From Eutrophocola sp964503965 (GTDB lineage: Bacteria; Pseudomonadota; Gammaproteobacteria; Pseudomonadales; Pseudohongiellaceae): a stretch of 64,000 nucleotides of DNA. The translations under genes were made by a program, and so were the position numbers. Shown here piece after piece: positions 34,018-42,184 of this stretch. Within the stretch, counting starts at the first letter, position 1; the number at the start of each line of letters is the position of its first letter. Where the stretch lies: the NCBI GenBank assembly GCA_964503965.1, contig CAZDCK010000014.1:1-64000 (forward strand), in the 5' to 3' direction. A model generated the notes under the pieces. The model was given only the letters and a program-made list of their open reading frames with translations, searched no databases and was not told the origin of the DNA.

Positions 34018-34612
34018 GGAATACTTCCTTTAATTGGTGAAATGAAAAGAGACCTGCAACGGATGCCGTCGTTGCAGCATCTTCTGTATTGCCTGTTTCT
34101 GTGAAAGGGACCTATTCTATAGCTAATTACCTCCTGAACGCACTGCCTGCAGGCCATTTCCCTGAAATTTCTGTGAGGACCCCGCATGGCTGTCCATCAA
34201 GACAGCTCCTGGCAAAATACAGGTGCTGGACTGACGGAGGCACGTCAAAAATGTGTCAGGATTATGAACATTGAGGGGCTGTATTGAGCACGTCCATGAC
34301 GGGATGGTATTTTTTTAACAAACATGATTATATGAGTCCCCCCTTCAGGAAAACCGAGGTTTTCAGCGGTATTCGGGTCTCGCCTGGAAAGACGGATTGC
34401 AATAAAAAGTCCGGATCGGGCTGGAGAGTCAACCGATTGAAGGGCAGCCCCGTAATTACTGGGTAGTAGTCCTGTTAAACTGGACGACAAACACCAACTG
34501 CCAGGATTGCTGGCACAGCGGTCAGGACTTTCATTTGATGAGTCCTGGAAATACAGGTCTGTTTCAGGACCAGTCCTGAGACACAGAGCCCTTCTGGAAC
34601 TTGCTTGGCAGT
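34018..34612. other. Divergent intergenic region with clustered short palindromic half-sites, no gene seen
   Basis: 595 bases between the ThDP gene and the MoxR/Bat-type operon. Short open frames (the longest about 80 codons) have no recognisable domains. Features seen are a GCTGTC/GACAGC hairpin at 34189-34206 and, nearer the operon start, five AGTCCTG/CAGGAC half-sites between 34468 and 34578. Confidence 0.5.
34468..34578 (+). promoter_or_regulatory. Cluster of AGTCCTG / CAGGACT half-sites upstream of the operon
   Basis: AGTCCTG occurs at 34468, 34541 and 34572; CAGGACT at 34523 and CAGGAC at 34565. Two inverted pairs result: CAGGACT-11 nt-AGTCCTG (34523-34547) and CAGGAC-CA-GTCCTG (34565-34578). 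The last lies 35 bases before the ATG of the first operon gene, a typical place for an operator or activator site. No known regulator is implied. Confidence 0.35.
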
Positions 34613-36838
34613 ATGATCGAATTTTTCTTCAAGTACCCGCAATCAGTTTTCAGCGACAGCGATTTTGTTTTCGCCAGCGGCTGGCCTGTATGGGTGTTAA
34701 TTGCTGCACTTGCTGTTGCCCTGGTGGTTATCGGGGTCACGCTGTCAAGGCAGCCGGGCAACCTCGGCTGGGCGAAACTGACCGGTTTAGGCTTCATCCA
34801 GCTGCTGATGTTTGCCGTGGTCCTTGTTGTGCTGTGGCAGCCGGCCCTGGTTTCAGAGCGTCTGCTCAGGGGTGAGAATGCCGTTGCCATCATGCTGGAT
34901 ACGTCTGGAAGCATGACTTTCGGTGCCGAAGGCGTAACCCGCATGGAACAGGCCCAGGCACTGCTTACTCCCGACTCCCTCGAAGATATCGCTGACATCT
35001 ACAATATTCTGCCCTATGGCTTCGATGGCTCAGCATCGGGCATGGAATCATTCAACAACCTGCCCGATCCCGGTGAAGCCACCAATATCGGGCAGTCCCT
35101 GTTACAGACCCTGCGCCAGGCCAGTGGTGCTTCCCTCGGGGCAGTCATCCTGGTCTCAGATGGAGCCGATAATTCAGGGGCCGTCTCCCAGTCAGACCTC
35201 AATGAGATTGCAGGTTACGGTGTACCGGTTCATACCGTGGGCCTTGGCAGGGAAATCATTCCCGAGGATCTGGAGCTAACCGAGGTTGCCCTGCCGGAAA
35301 AAGCCCTGCCCGGAACGACACTCTCTGCCCGCGTAGGTATTCGCCATGACCAGGGCGGCATTGCCCGTGTCAAAGTCTATGACGGAGATACTTTCCTGAC
35401 TACGGAAGAAATCACCCTGGGCAATGACCAGAACAACACCCTGGGCTTTATAGACATCGACGTTGAGGAACCCGGCCAGCTTGATCTGCGCTTCACCCTG
35501 GACCCGTTTACTGGCGAATCCAACCTCGCCAATAACACCCGTACAGCCGTAGTGGATGTGGAAGAGAGTCGGTACAAGGTACTTTATGTAGAGGGTGAGC
35601 CCCGCTGGGAGTACAAATTCATGCAGCGGGCCCTGGGGGATGATCCCAGTATCCAGCTCTCCACCCTGCTCAAGGTGACCCCGAACAAGTATTACCGCCA
35701 GGGTATTGAAGATCCGGACGAACTGGCTGGTGGATTCCCTGACGACAAGGCCACCCTGTTTGAATATGACGCCCTGGTCATTGGCAGTTTCAATGCCGCC
35801 GAACTCACCACAGAACAGCATGAAATGATCCGCGATTTTGTCAGTGACCGCGGTGGCTCCCTGTTGATGATCGCCGGGCTGAACGGCCTCGGACTGGGTG
35901 GCTGGGGCGAAACAGCTGTCAATGACATCCTGCCTTCCCGGCTGGACAGTGGCGAATCCGCTTTTATTCGCGAGAAAGCCCCGGTCTCCCTGGCTGATAG
36001 CGGCCGCCTTGCCCCGATGCTTCAGTTCAGTGACAGTGAATCGGAGAATGACCGGCTCTGGTCCGAACTGCCGGAAGTGGCAGATTACCAGCAGCTTGGC
36101 CCTCTGCGCCCTGCCGCCACCACCTTACTCACGGTCAATGTGGATGGTCGAGAACAACCTCTGCTGGTTTCCCAGCCCTATGGTCGTGGCCAAAGCTTTA
36201 TCTTGGCTACCGGCGGTACCTGGCGCTGGCAGATGAGTCTGCCCGTGGACAACATGCAGCATGAAACGTTCTGGCGACAGCTAACCCGGTCCCTGGTTGC
36301 CAATTCACCCAGGCCATTTGAACTGACCAGCCAGGTGGAAAGTGGAGATATTGTTGTCAGGGCCCAGGTCCGCGATCCCGATGCCGAGGAAAACCAGGGC
36401 CTGGAAATATCTGCCGTGGTCTCTTCCGAAAATAACGAGGTAGTTAGCCTGGAGTTGCAGCCTGTGTCAGGCCAGCCCGGAGCCTTTGAAGCTTCCTTCA
36501 CACCGGATTCCACCGGACTCTACTCTGTTGAAGCCATTTCCCGCGTCGATGAAACCCTGGTTGGTTCCTCTACCACCGCTGTACGCTTTGAACAGGGTCA
36601 GGAAATTTTCAATGTGAGACAAAACCGTCCACTGCTTGAACGTATCGCCAATGTCGCTGGCGGCCAGTACTGGACACCGGACCAGTGGGATGAAATTACT
36701 GAAGCCATTTCCTTCTCTACAGCAGGCATTACTGAGCAGCAGATCAGCTACCTCTGGGATGCGCCTTTCTTCTTTTTATTACTGATACTCCTTAAAGCCG
36801 CCGAGTGGCTGTTGCGACGGAAATGGAGAACCATATGA
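34613..36838 (+). CDS. Membrane-anchored VWA-domain protein with GATase/ThuA-like and C-terminal helix
   Basis: 741 residues. Two N-terminal helices (about 25-45 and 58-78) precede a VWA domain whose MIDAS motif is LDTSGSM (Asp96, Ser98, Ser100), with DGADNS later; then RYKVLYVEGEPRWEYKFMQ near residue 320 marks a class-I glutamine amidotransferase-like domain seen in similar Bat-type proteins. A C-terminal helix lies in LWDAPFFFLLLILLKAAEW, followed by basic residues. ATG at 34613 is preferred over the TTG 12 bases upstream. First gene of a seven-gene operon; its stop overlaps the next start by the ATGA pattern, so translation is coupled. Confidence 0.8.
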   Translation: MIEFFFKYPQSVFSDSDFVFASGWPVWVLIAALAVALVVIGVTLSRQPGNLGWAKLTGLGFIQLLMFAVVLVVLWQPALVSERLLRGENAVAIMLDTSGSMTFGAEGVTRMEQAQALLTPDSLEDIADIYNILPYGFDGSASGMESFNNLPDPGEATNIGQSLLQTLRQASGASLGAVILVSDGADNSGAVSQSDLNEIAGYGVPVHTVGLGREIIPEDLELTEVALPEKALPGTTLSARVGIRHDQGGIARVKVYDGDTFLTTEEITLGNDQNNTLGFIDIDVEEPGQLDLRFTLDPFTGESNLANNTRTAVVDVEESRYKVLYVEGEPRWEYKFMQRALGDDPSIQLSTLLKVTPNKYYRQGIEDPDELAGGFPDDKATLFEYDALVIGSFNAAELTTEQHEMIRDFVSDRGGSLLMIAGLNGLGLGGWGETAVNDILPSRLDSGESAFIREKAPVSLADSGRLAPMLQFSDSESENDRLWSELPEVADYQQLGPLRPAATTLLTVNVDGREQPLLVSQPYGRGQSFILATGGTWRWQMSLPVDNMQHETFWRQLTRSLVANSPRPFELTSQVESGDIVVRAQVRDPDAEENQGLEISAVVSSENNEVVSLELQPVSGQPGAFEASFTPDSTGLYSVEAISRVDETLVGSSTTAVRFEQGQEIFNVRQNRPLLERIANVAGGQYWTPDQWDEITEAISFSTAGITEQQISYLWDAPFFFLLLILLKAAEWLLRRKWRTI

Positions 36839-37761
36839 CGCCATTGAAATCGCTTGGTCTGTTCTCTGTGCTGCTGCTCAGTTGCATATCCGCCCAGGCT
36901 GCCGTCTATGTGACTATCGTCCAGGGCCTGGGTGGCCAGCCGGAGTGGGATGAACGTTTCACTGAACAGTTCGGCAAAATTCGCGATGCCTCCCACTCCC
37001 TGGCGGATGAAGATCAGGTCACCGACTTTTCCGGTCCCGATGCGACTCGCGAAAACCTGCTTGCCCACTTCAGAATCCTTTCCGAGTCCATGACCAGCGA
37101 AGACCGGGCTGTAATCTACCTGATCGGTCATGGCAGTTACGATGGCGAACAGTACAAATTCAATATTCCCGGTCCGGATATCACCGATGGTGACCTGGCC
37201 GAAATCCTGGGCACCCTGCCCGGGAAGAACCACTTCCTACTGAACACCTCCAGCGCCAGTGGTGCCACCCTGGGAGCCCTGGAAACCGATGACCGCATTC
37301 TGGTCACGGCAACGCGAAATGGTAATGAAAAAAACGCCACCGAGTTTGGTGACTATTTTGCCGAAGCACTGGTCAATGAGAATGCCGATATCAACAAAAA
37401 CAGTAATATCAGCATCCAGGAAGCCTTTGATTATGCCAATCGCGGTGTAGAGAACTTCTTTGAATCACAGAGCAAGCTGGCCACGGAGCATGCCCAGATT
37501 CGGGGCGACACGGCAGCAAGTTTTACCCTGGCCAGGCTGGGAGACCTCCAGATCTCCAGTGAGGATCCCAGGATTAATGAACTGCTTACACGACGCCAGG
37601 AGCTCGACCAGGATATCGAGGAACTGCAGTTAAGGCGCAACGAATTCACCAATGCAGACTATATCCAGCAATTGCAGGCACTGATCCTGCAGGCAGCTGA
37701 AGTCAGCGAGGAACTGGAACAGTTACAGGCGGGCAGCGGAGACGATGCAGACCGGGAGTAA
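36835..37761 (+). CDS. Exported caspase-fold (C13/C14-like) protein with Ser in place of Cys
   Basis: 308 residues from the ATG before TPLKSLGLFS. A signal peptide (LFSVLLLSCISAQA) is followed by a caspase-like alpha/beta fold: VIYLIGHGSYDG (His99, the catalytic-dyad position) and, on the next strand, the NTSSASG segment (residues 137-143) where active proteases have Cys. YKFNIPGPDITDGDLAE and ATRNGNEKNATEFGDYFAEAL are typical of a bacterial subfamily with the same Ser. A coiled coil of about 55 residues closes the protein. It may be a pseudo-protease or a Ser-based variant; the sequence cannot decide. Its stop overlaps the next start by 17 bases. Confidence 0.8.
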   Translation: MTPLKSLGLFSVLLLSCISAQAAVYVTIVQGLGGQPEWDERFTEQFGKIRDASHSLADEDQVTDFSGPDATRENLLAHFRILSESMTSEDRAVIYLIGHGSYDGEQYKFNIPGPDITDGDLAEILGTLPGKNHFLLNTSSASGATLGALETDDRILVTATRNGNEKNATEFGDYFAEALVNENADINKNSNISIQEAFDYANRGVENFFESQSKLATEHAQIRGDTAASFTLARLGDLQISSEDPRINELLTRRQELDQDIEELQLRRNEFTNADYIQQLQALILQAAEVSEELEQLQAGSGDDADRE

Positions 37762-40069
37762 GCCATCAAGCATTCTTGCCAGGCCTGTCCTGACAGCCGC
37801 CTTGCTGGCTTCCAGTGTGCTCAGTACCTCCACCTTTGCCAGGGAACATCTCTATGGTGCCCTGGATTACGAACCCCTGCAGGCATGTGACACCCTTTTC
37901 TGGAGCGGGCAGTCACAGGAAGCCGGTCGCTGCTATATTCTCCTGAATACTCCGGGCCAGGATGCCAGACTGCGTGCCGAGGCACTTTGGGCCCAGGGAG
38001 ATATGCAGGGCGCCAATACCCAGTTTCAGCAGGCCTTTAATGACTACCCCGATGACCCCATGGTTCGTGTGCGCTGGGGTGAACTGTTCATGGAAACCTT
38101 CCAGTACCAGGAAGCCTACAACCTGTTCAGTGAAGCCCTGGCCCTGGATGAGAACAATGCCTGGGCCCATATCGGCGCGGCGGCATCCCTGGCTGAAGGC
38201 GGAGATCCCGAAGTATTGAACCAGCACCTGTCCATGGTCATGGATGAGGCCCTGGCCCCGGCGGGAGCACGGGTGCGCGGCATGATGATGGCCGCTGAAT
38301 CCCAGTTACGACAGGACCGTTACGATGAAGCCCAGGATATTCTCGATGAGGCCTTCGAGCTGGCCGACGATGCCAATCTGCCTGAAATGCGGCTCAATGC
38401 CCTGCAGGCTGCCCATGCTTTCATGACCGGCAATGAATACCAGCCCTATATTGATGCCTCCCTTGAAGAGAGTCCCAACTACGGCGATGCCTGGTTCATC
38501 CCTGGCTACTACGCCACCATCATTCGCCTTTACCGGGAAGCTGGTGGCTTTTTCCGCAAGGCGGTGGAGGTGCAACCGGACCACTGGGAAGCCCACGTCT
38601 ATCTGGGGCAGAACATGCTGCGCATGAACCAGATCAACGAGGCCATCGAGCATGTGAATATCTCCTATGCCGGCAATGCCTTTAATCCGATTACTGTCAA
38701 CCTGATGCGCCTGCTGGATACCTTCACCGAGGACTTCATCAACATCAGCTATCCGGATCCTCCCGAGGGTCCACTGCCGGAACTGATCCTGCGACTGGGC
38801 AAAAATGAAGCGCCCATCCTGAAGAACTATGCTCGCCAGTTATCCGAGGACAGCATTGATGCCTACCGTGATCGATACCGTCTTGATCCGAAGGAACCGG
38901 TGATCGTCGAGATTTATCCCAATCATGAAGACTTCATCGTGCGTTCGATCGGTATGCCTGGTGTGGGCCTGCTGGGTGTAACCTTCGGATACCTCTTCGC
39001 CATGGATTCTCCCACGGCCCACCCGGAAGCCAGCTATCACTGGGGCACCACGCTATGGCATGAAATGGCACACGTATTTACCCTGGGTGCCACGAACAAC
39101 AAGGTACCGAGATGGGTCAGTGAAGGCATCTCTGTGTTCGAGGAATGGCGCACCGGTCCCATTGCCGGGCGTCGTATTCCCACGGATGTTCTGCAGGCCA
39201 TGGCCGAAGGCAAATTCCTGCCCATCGCCAAGCTGGATGATGGGTTCATGCGGCCTACCTATCAGGGACAGGTTATTGTTTCCTACATGCAGGGCGGACT
39301 GGTCTTCGACTTCATTGACCTGGAATACGGCTTCGACAAGATTGTGGAAATGCTTTACCTGTTCAATGATGGTGTCAGTCCCGTGGATGCCATTGAGCAG
39401 GTGCTGGGCATTTCCGACAAGGACTTTGACCGCCACTTCAAACAGTATATTGATATTGAGTTTGGCCCCCTTCTGAGCGGGCTTGGTGTGTGGATGCAGG
39501 ATATGCAGGCCAGTGCCAGTCACCTGCAGGCTGAAGAATGGGAAGAGGCCGTTGCCGCCGCAGACCGCGCTATCTTTACCTATCCGGATTACGTTGAGAA
39601 TGACAGCCCCTATGTGATGAAAGCCCGGGCTTACCGGGAACTGGGGGACAAGGAAGCGGAAATCGAGGCCCTGCATACTTTCTGGGAAAAAGGCGGTTAC
39701 CTTCCCGATGCCCTGATGGCGCTGGGTAACTACTATGTGGAAAATGACCGACTGGACGAGGCCGAAGCCGTTTTCATGAGCACCAACTGGGCCAATCCCT
39801 TTCGGGAAGATGTGCACACCAGCCTGGGCGATCTCTACATGGAAACGGATAAACCGTCACAGGCACTGTCTGAATATGAAGTGCTGCTGGCCCTTGATCC
39901 GCTTGATAAGGCATCAGCCAATTACCGGGTTGCCAGCGCCTGGCATGCGCTGGACAATGCAGACAAGACCATGGAATTCCTGATGACTGCACTGGACATC
40001 GCGCCGCAGTATCGTCCAGCCCAGCAATTGCTGCTGGAGATGAGCCGCACCCGGGAGTCATTTGAATAG
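37745..40069 (+). CDS. TPR protein with gluzincin (peptidase MA-like) domain
   Basis: 774 residues. A signal peptide (VLTAALLASSVLSTSTFA) is followed by TPR repeats (about 80-320), a central metallopeptidase domain with LWHEMAHVF (HExxH, His439, Glu440, His443) and the third ligand Glu460 in WVSEGISVFEEW, and C-terminal TPR repeats (about 590-770). The gluzincin zinc site is complete, so a periplasmic or surface protease is likely. TPRs suggest binding of a protein substrate or of the other operon products. It begins inside the caspase-like gene (17-base overlap). Confidence 0.85.
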   Translation: MQTGSKPSSILARPVLTAALLASSVLSTSTFAREHLYGALDYEPLQACDTLFWSGQSQEAGRCYILLNTPGQDARLRAEALWAQGDMQGANTQFQQAFNDYPDDPMVRVRWGELFMETFQYQEAYNLFSEALALDENNAWAHIGAAASLAEGGDPEVLNQHLSMVMDEALAPAGARVRGMMMAAESQLRQDRYDEAQDILDEAFELADDANLPEMRLNALQAAHAFMTGNEYQPYIDASLEESPNYGDAWFIPGYYATIIRLYREAGGFFRKAVEVQPDHWEAHVYLGQNMLRMNQINEAIEHVNISYAGNAFNPITVNLMRLLDTFTEDFINISYPDPPEGPLPELILRLGKNEAPILKNYARQLSEDSIDAYRDRYRLDPKEPVIVEIYPNHEDFIVRSIGMPGVGLLGVTFGYLFAMDSPTAHPEASYHWGTTLWHEMAHVFTLGATNNKVPRWVSEGISVFEEWRTGPIAGRRIPTDVLQAMAEGKFLPIAKLDDGFMRPTYQGQVIVSYMQGGLVFDFIDLEYGFDKIVEMLYLFNDGVSPVDAIEQVLGISDKDFDRHFKQYIDIEFGPLLSGLGVWMQDMQASASHLQAEEWEEAVAAADRAIFTYPDYVENDSPYVMKARAYRELGDKEAEIEALHTFWEKGGYLPDALMALGNYYVENDRLDEAEAVFMSTNWANPFREDVHTSLGDLYMETDKPSQALSEYEVLLALDPLDKASANYRVASAWHALDNADKTMEFLMTALDIAPQYRPAQQLLLEMSRTRESFE

Positions 40070-40081
40070 TTTTAAAAGATT

Positions 40082-40132
40082 GTCGGGACACGACCCAGCG
40101 GGTCTATCCCGACCTGCGGGATAAACAATCCC
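40082..40132 (+). other. Intra-operon RNA hairpins
   Basis: Between the TPR gene and moxR-like gene lies a compound hairpin: outer stem GTCGGGA/TCCCGAC (40082-40088 with 40107-40113), internal loop, inner stem GACCC/GGGTC (40092-40096 with 40100-40104). A second stem GGGAT/ATCCC follows (40118-40122 with 40128-40132). No T run follows either, so they are probably not terminators; an attenuator, RNA-stabilising or processing role is inferred. Confidence 0.5.
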
Positions 40133-40216
40133 GGCAAACAGATTACGAAATCCGGCTTATGCCGACGAATTGCATAATAGGTTCAACAAGATTAACGACA
40201 GCAACAGGAAAGTGAT

Positions 40217-41248
40217 ATGAGCGAAGAAGTCACCCAAGCATTTGATACCGAAGAAACCCGGGAGCTGGTCCAGAAATTTGTGGCTGCCAACAACAAAATC
40301 CGGGAACAGATTTCCGGGACCATCATTGGCCAGCATCACATCGTGGATAACCTGCTCATCACCCTGTACGTGGGTGGTCACTGCCTGATCACCGGTATGC
40401 CTGGTACGGCCAAGACCCTTCTGGTCCACACGCTGGCTTCTGCCCTGGGGCTGACCTTCAAGCGAATCCAGTTCACACCGGATCTTATGCCCACCGATAT
40501 CACCGGTACTGACATGGTCGAGGAAGACCAGAGCACCGGAAAAAGGGAATGGCGGTTTGTGCCCGGCCCCGTATTTACCAACGTGCTGCTGGCCGACGAA
40601 ATCAACCGTACGCCGCCGAAAACCCAGGCGGCCCTGCTCGAAGCCATGCAGGAAAAAACCGTCACCGTGCGTGGCCAGATTCACCAACTGGACAAACCCT
40701 TCCTGGTCCTGGCTACCCAGAACCCGATAGAACTGGAAGGCACCTACCCGCTGCCGGAAGCACAACTTGACCGCTTCCTGTTCAATGTCATTCTGGATTA
40801 CCTGAGCCCGGAAGAAGAAGTGGCCGTCCTGGATCGTTTTACCAAGCGGGTGGATATGCCACCTGTGGAAGCCTGTACCAGTGCGAAGGAAATTACCCAA
40901 TTCCAGTGGCTGGTGCGCCAGGTACCTATTTCGGAATCAGTGACCCGCTACGCTGTGGACGTGGTACGAGCTACGCGCCCTGCTGACCCGATAGCCACGG
41001 ATATGGTGAAAAAGTACATCAACTTCGGCTCCAGTATTCGTGCCTCCATGAACCTGGTGCTGGCCGCCAAGGCCAGGGCCCTGATGGAAGGTCGTTACCA
41101 TGTCACGCCCGATGACGTAAAAGCGCTGGCATTGCCAATCCTGCGCCACCGCGTGCTACCAAACTACTATGCGGAGTCCGATGGTGTCACCATCGACGAT
41201 ATCCTCAACAGCATGCTCAATGACCTGGCGCAGCCGGTGGCTGCCTGA
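40217..41248 (+). CDS. MoxR family AAA+ ATPase
   Basis: 343-residue cytoplasmic ATPase. Walker A is TGMPGTAKTLL (about residues 57-67), Walker B with the MoxR signature is VLLADEINRTPPKTQAALLEAM, and sensor I lies in VLATQNPIELEGTYPLPEAQLDRF. A C-terminal helical domain ends it. MoxR ATPases act as chaperones that insert cofactors or activate VWA partners, matching the DUF58 and BatA-like genes directly downstream. The gene starts 147 bases after the TPR gene, past the hairpins at 40082. Confidence 0.93.
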   Translation: MSEEVTQAFDTEETRELVQKFVAANNKIREQISGTIIGQHHIVDNLLITLYVGGHCLITGMPGTAKTLLVHTLASALGLTFKRIQFTPDLMPTDITGTDMVEEDQSTGKREWRFVPGPVFTNVLLADEINRTPPKTQAALLEAMQEKTVTVRGQIHQLDKPFLVLATQNPIELEGTYPLPEAQLDRFLFNVILDYLSPEEEVAVLDRFTKRVDMPPVEACTSAKEITQFQWLVRQVPISESVTRYAVDVVRATRPADPIATDMVKKYINFGSSIRASMNLVLAAKARALMEGRYHVTPDDVKALALPILRHRVLPNYYAESDGVTIDDILNSMLNDLAQPVAA

Positions 41249-41263
41249 GGAACCTGAAACCCC

Positions 41264-42181
41264 ATGGCCGCTCCATCATCTGACAACCGCGACGCCCGCA
41301 CCCGACTGCTCAATCCGTCGGTACTGGCCAGTCTGTCCAACCTGGAACTGGTTGCCAAGGCCGTGGTGGAAGGCTTTGTGATCGGTCTGCACCGCTCACC
41401 CAAGTTCGGCTTCAGCCAGGAATTTGTGGAATACCGGGAATACACCGAAGGCGATGATCCCCGCTATATAGACTGGAACGTGTATTCACGTACAGACCGT
41501 ACCTATGTAAAACGTTTCCAGGGCGAAACCAACAGTCACCTGATGCTGCTGCTGGATACCAGCGCCTCCATGGGGTTTGGGTCAGGTGATGCCACCAAGC
41601 TGCAGTACGGCAAGTACCTGGCCGCCAGCCTCGCCTATCTCGCTTCACGCCAGCATGATGCAGTCGGCCTGATGCTGTTTGACGATGATATCGTTGAATA
41701 TCGCCCCCCCGCGAACAAGCCTGGCTCCCTGCAGGGTGTGATCCATACCATCGATGCCGCCCAGGCTAGACAGGGTACTGATATCAACAAGCCCATGAGC
41801 CGTTTCCGCGAGCATATAAAGAAGCGTGGGCTGGTGGCAGTGATCTCCGACTTCTACTGCGACGCTGAGGAGCTGCTGGAAAACATCCGGCCACTGGCAC
41901 TGCATGGACAGGACGTGATCATGCTCCACCTGCTGGATGAAAAGGAGCTGGATCCTGAGATCAAGCAATCGACGCTCTATGAAGACATGGAAACCGGGCA
42001 GGCCGTGGAAGTGGAACCCACGTACATGCAGAAAGCCTACCGGGAGAAAATCCAGGCCCATATTCGCACCATCGAGGAAGCGGCCAACGGAATTCGTGCG
42101 GATCATGTCCTGATCAACACCAGTGAGCCTTTAGACAAGGCGCTGCACAATTATTTAACTTTCCGCGAGAAGAGAGGATAG
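41264..42181 (+). CDS. DUF58 VWA-like protein
   Basis: 305-residue cytoplasmic protein of the DUF58 family. The family motif is in EYREYTEGDDPRYIDWNVYSR near residue 52, and a VWA-like MIDAS motif DTSASM occurs near residue 96. It lies between moxR and the BatA-like gene with a 15-base gap, the standard MoxR-operon arrangement. It probably transmits the ATPase cycle to membrane or periplasmic partners. Start ATG before AAPSSDNRDA. Confidence 0.92.
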   Translation: MAAPSSDNRDARTRLLNPSVLASLSNLELVAKAVVEGFVIGLHRSPKFGFSQEFVEYREYTEGDDPRYIDWNVYSRTDRTYVKRFQGETNSHLMLLLDTSASMGFGSGDATKLQYGKYLAASLAYLASRQHDAVGLMLFDDDIVEYRPPANKPGSLQGVIHTIDAAQARQGTDINKPMSRFREHIKKRGLVAVISDFYCDAEELLENIRPLALHGQDVIMLHLLDEKELDPEIKQSTLYEDMETGQAVEVEPTYMQKAYREKIQAHIRTIEEAANGIRADHVLINTSEPLDKALHNYLTFREKRG

Positions 42182-42184
42182 AAA

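Noticed and set aside
34245..34490. 81-codon minus-strand frame in the divergent intergenic region
   Set aside because: No domain, no ribosome site, and it overlaps the half-site cluster.
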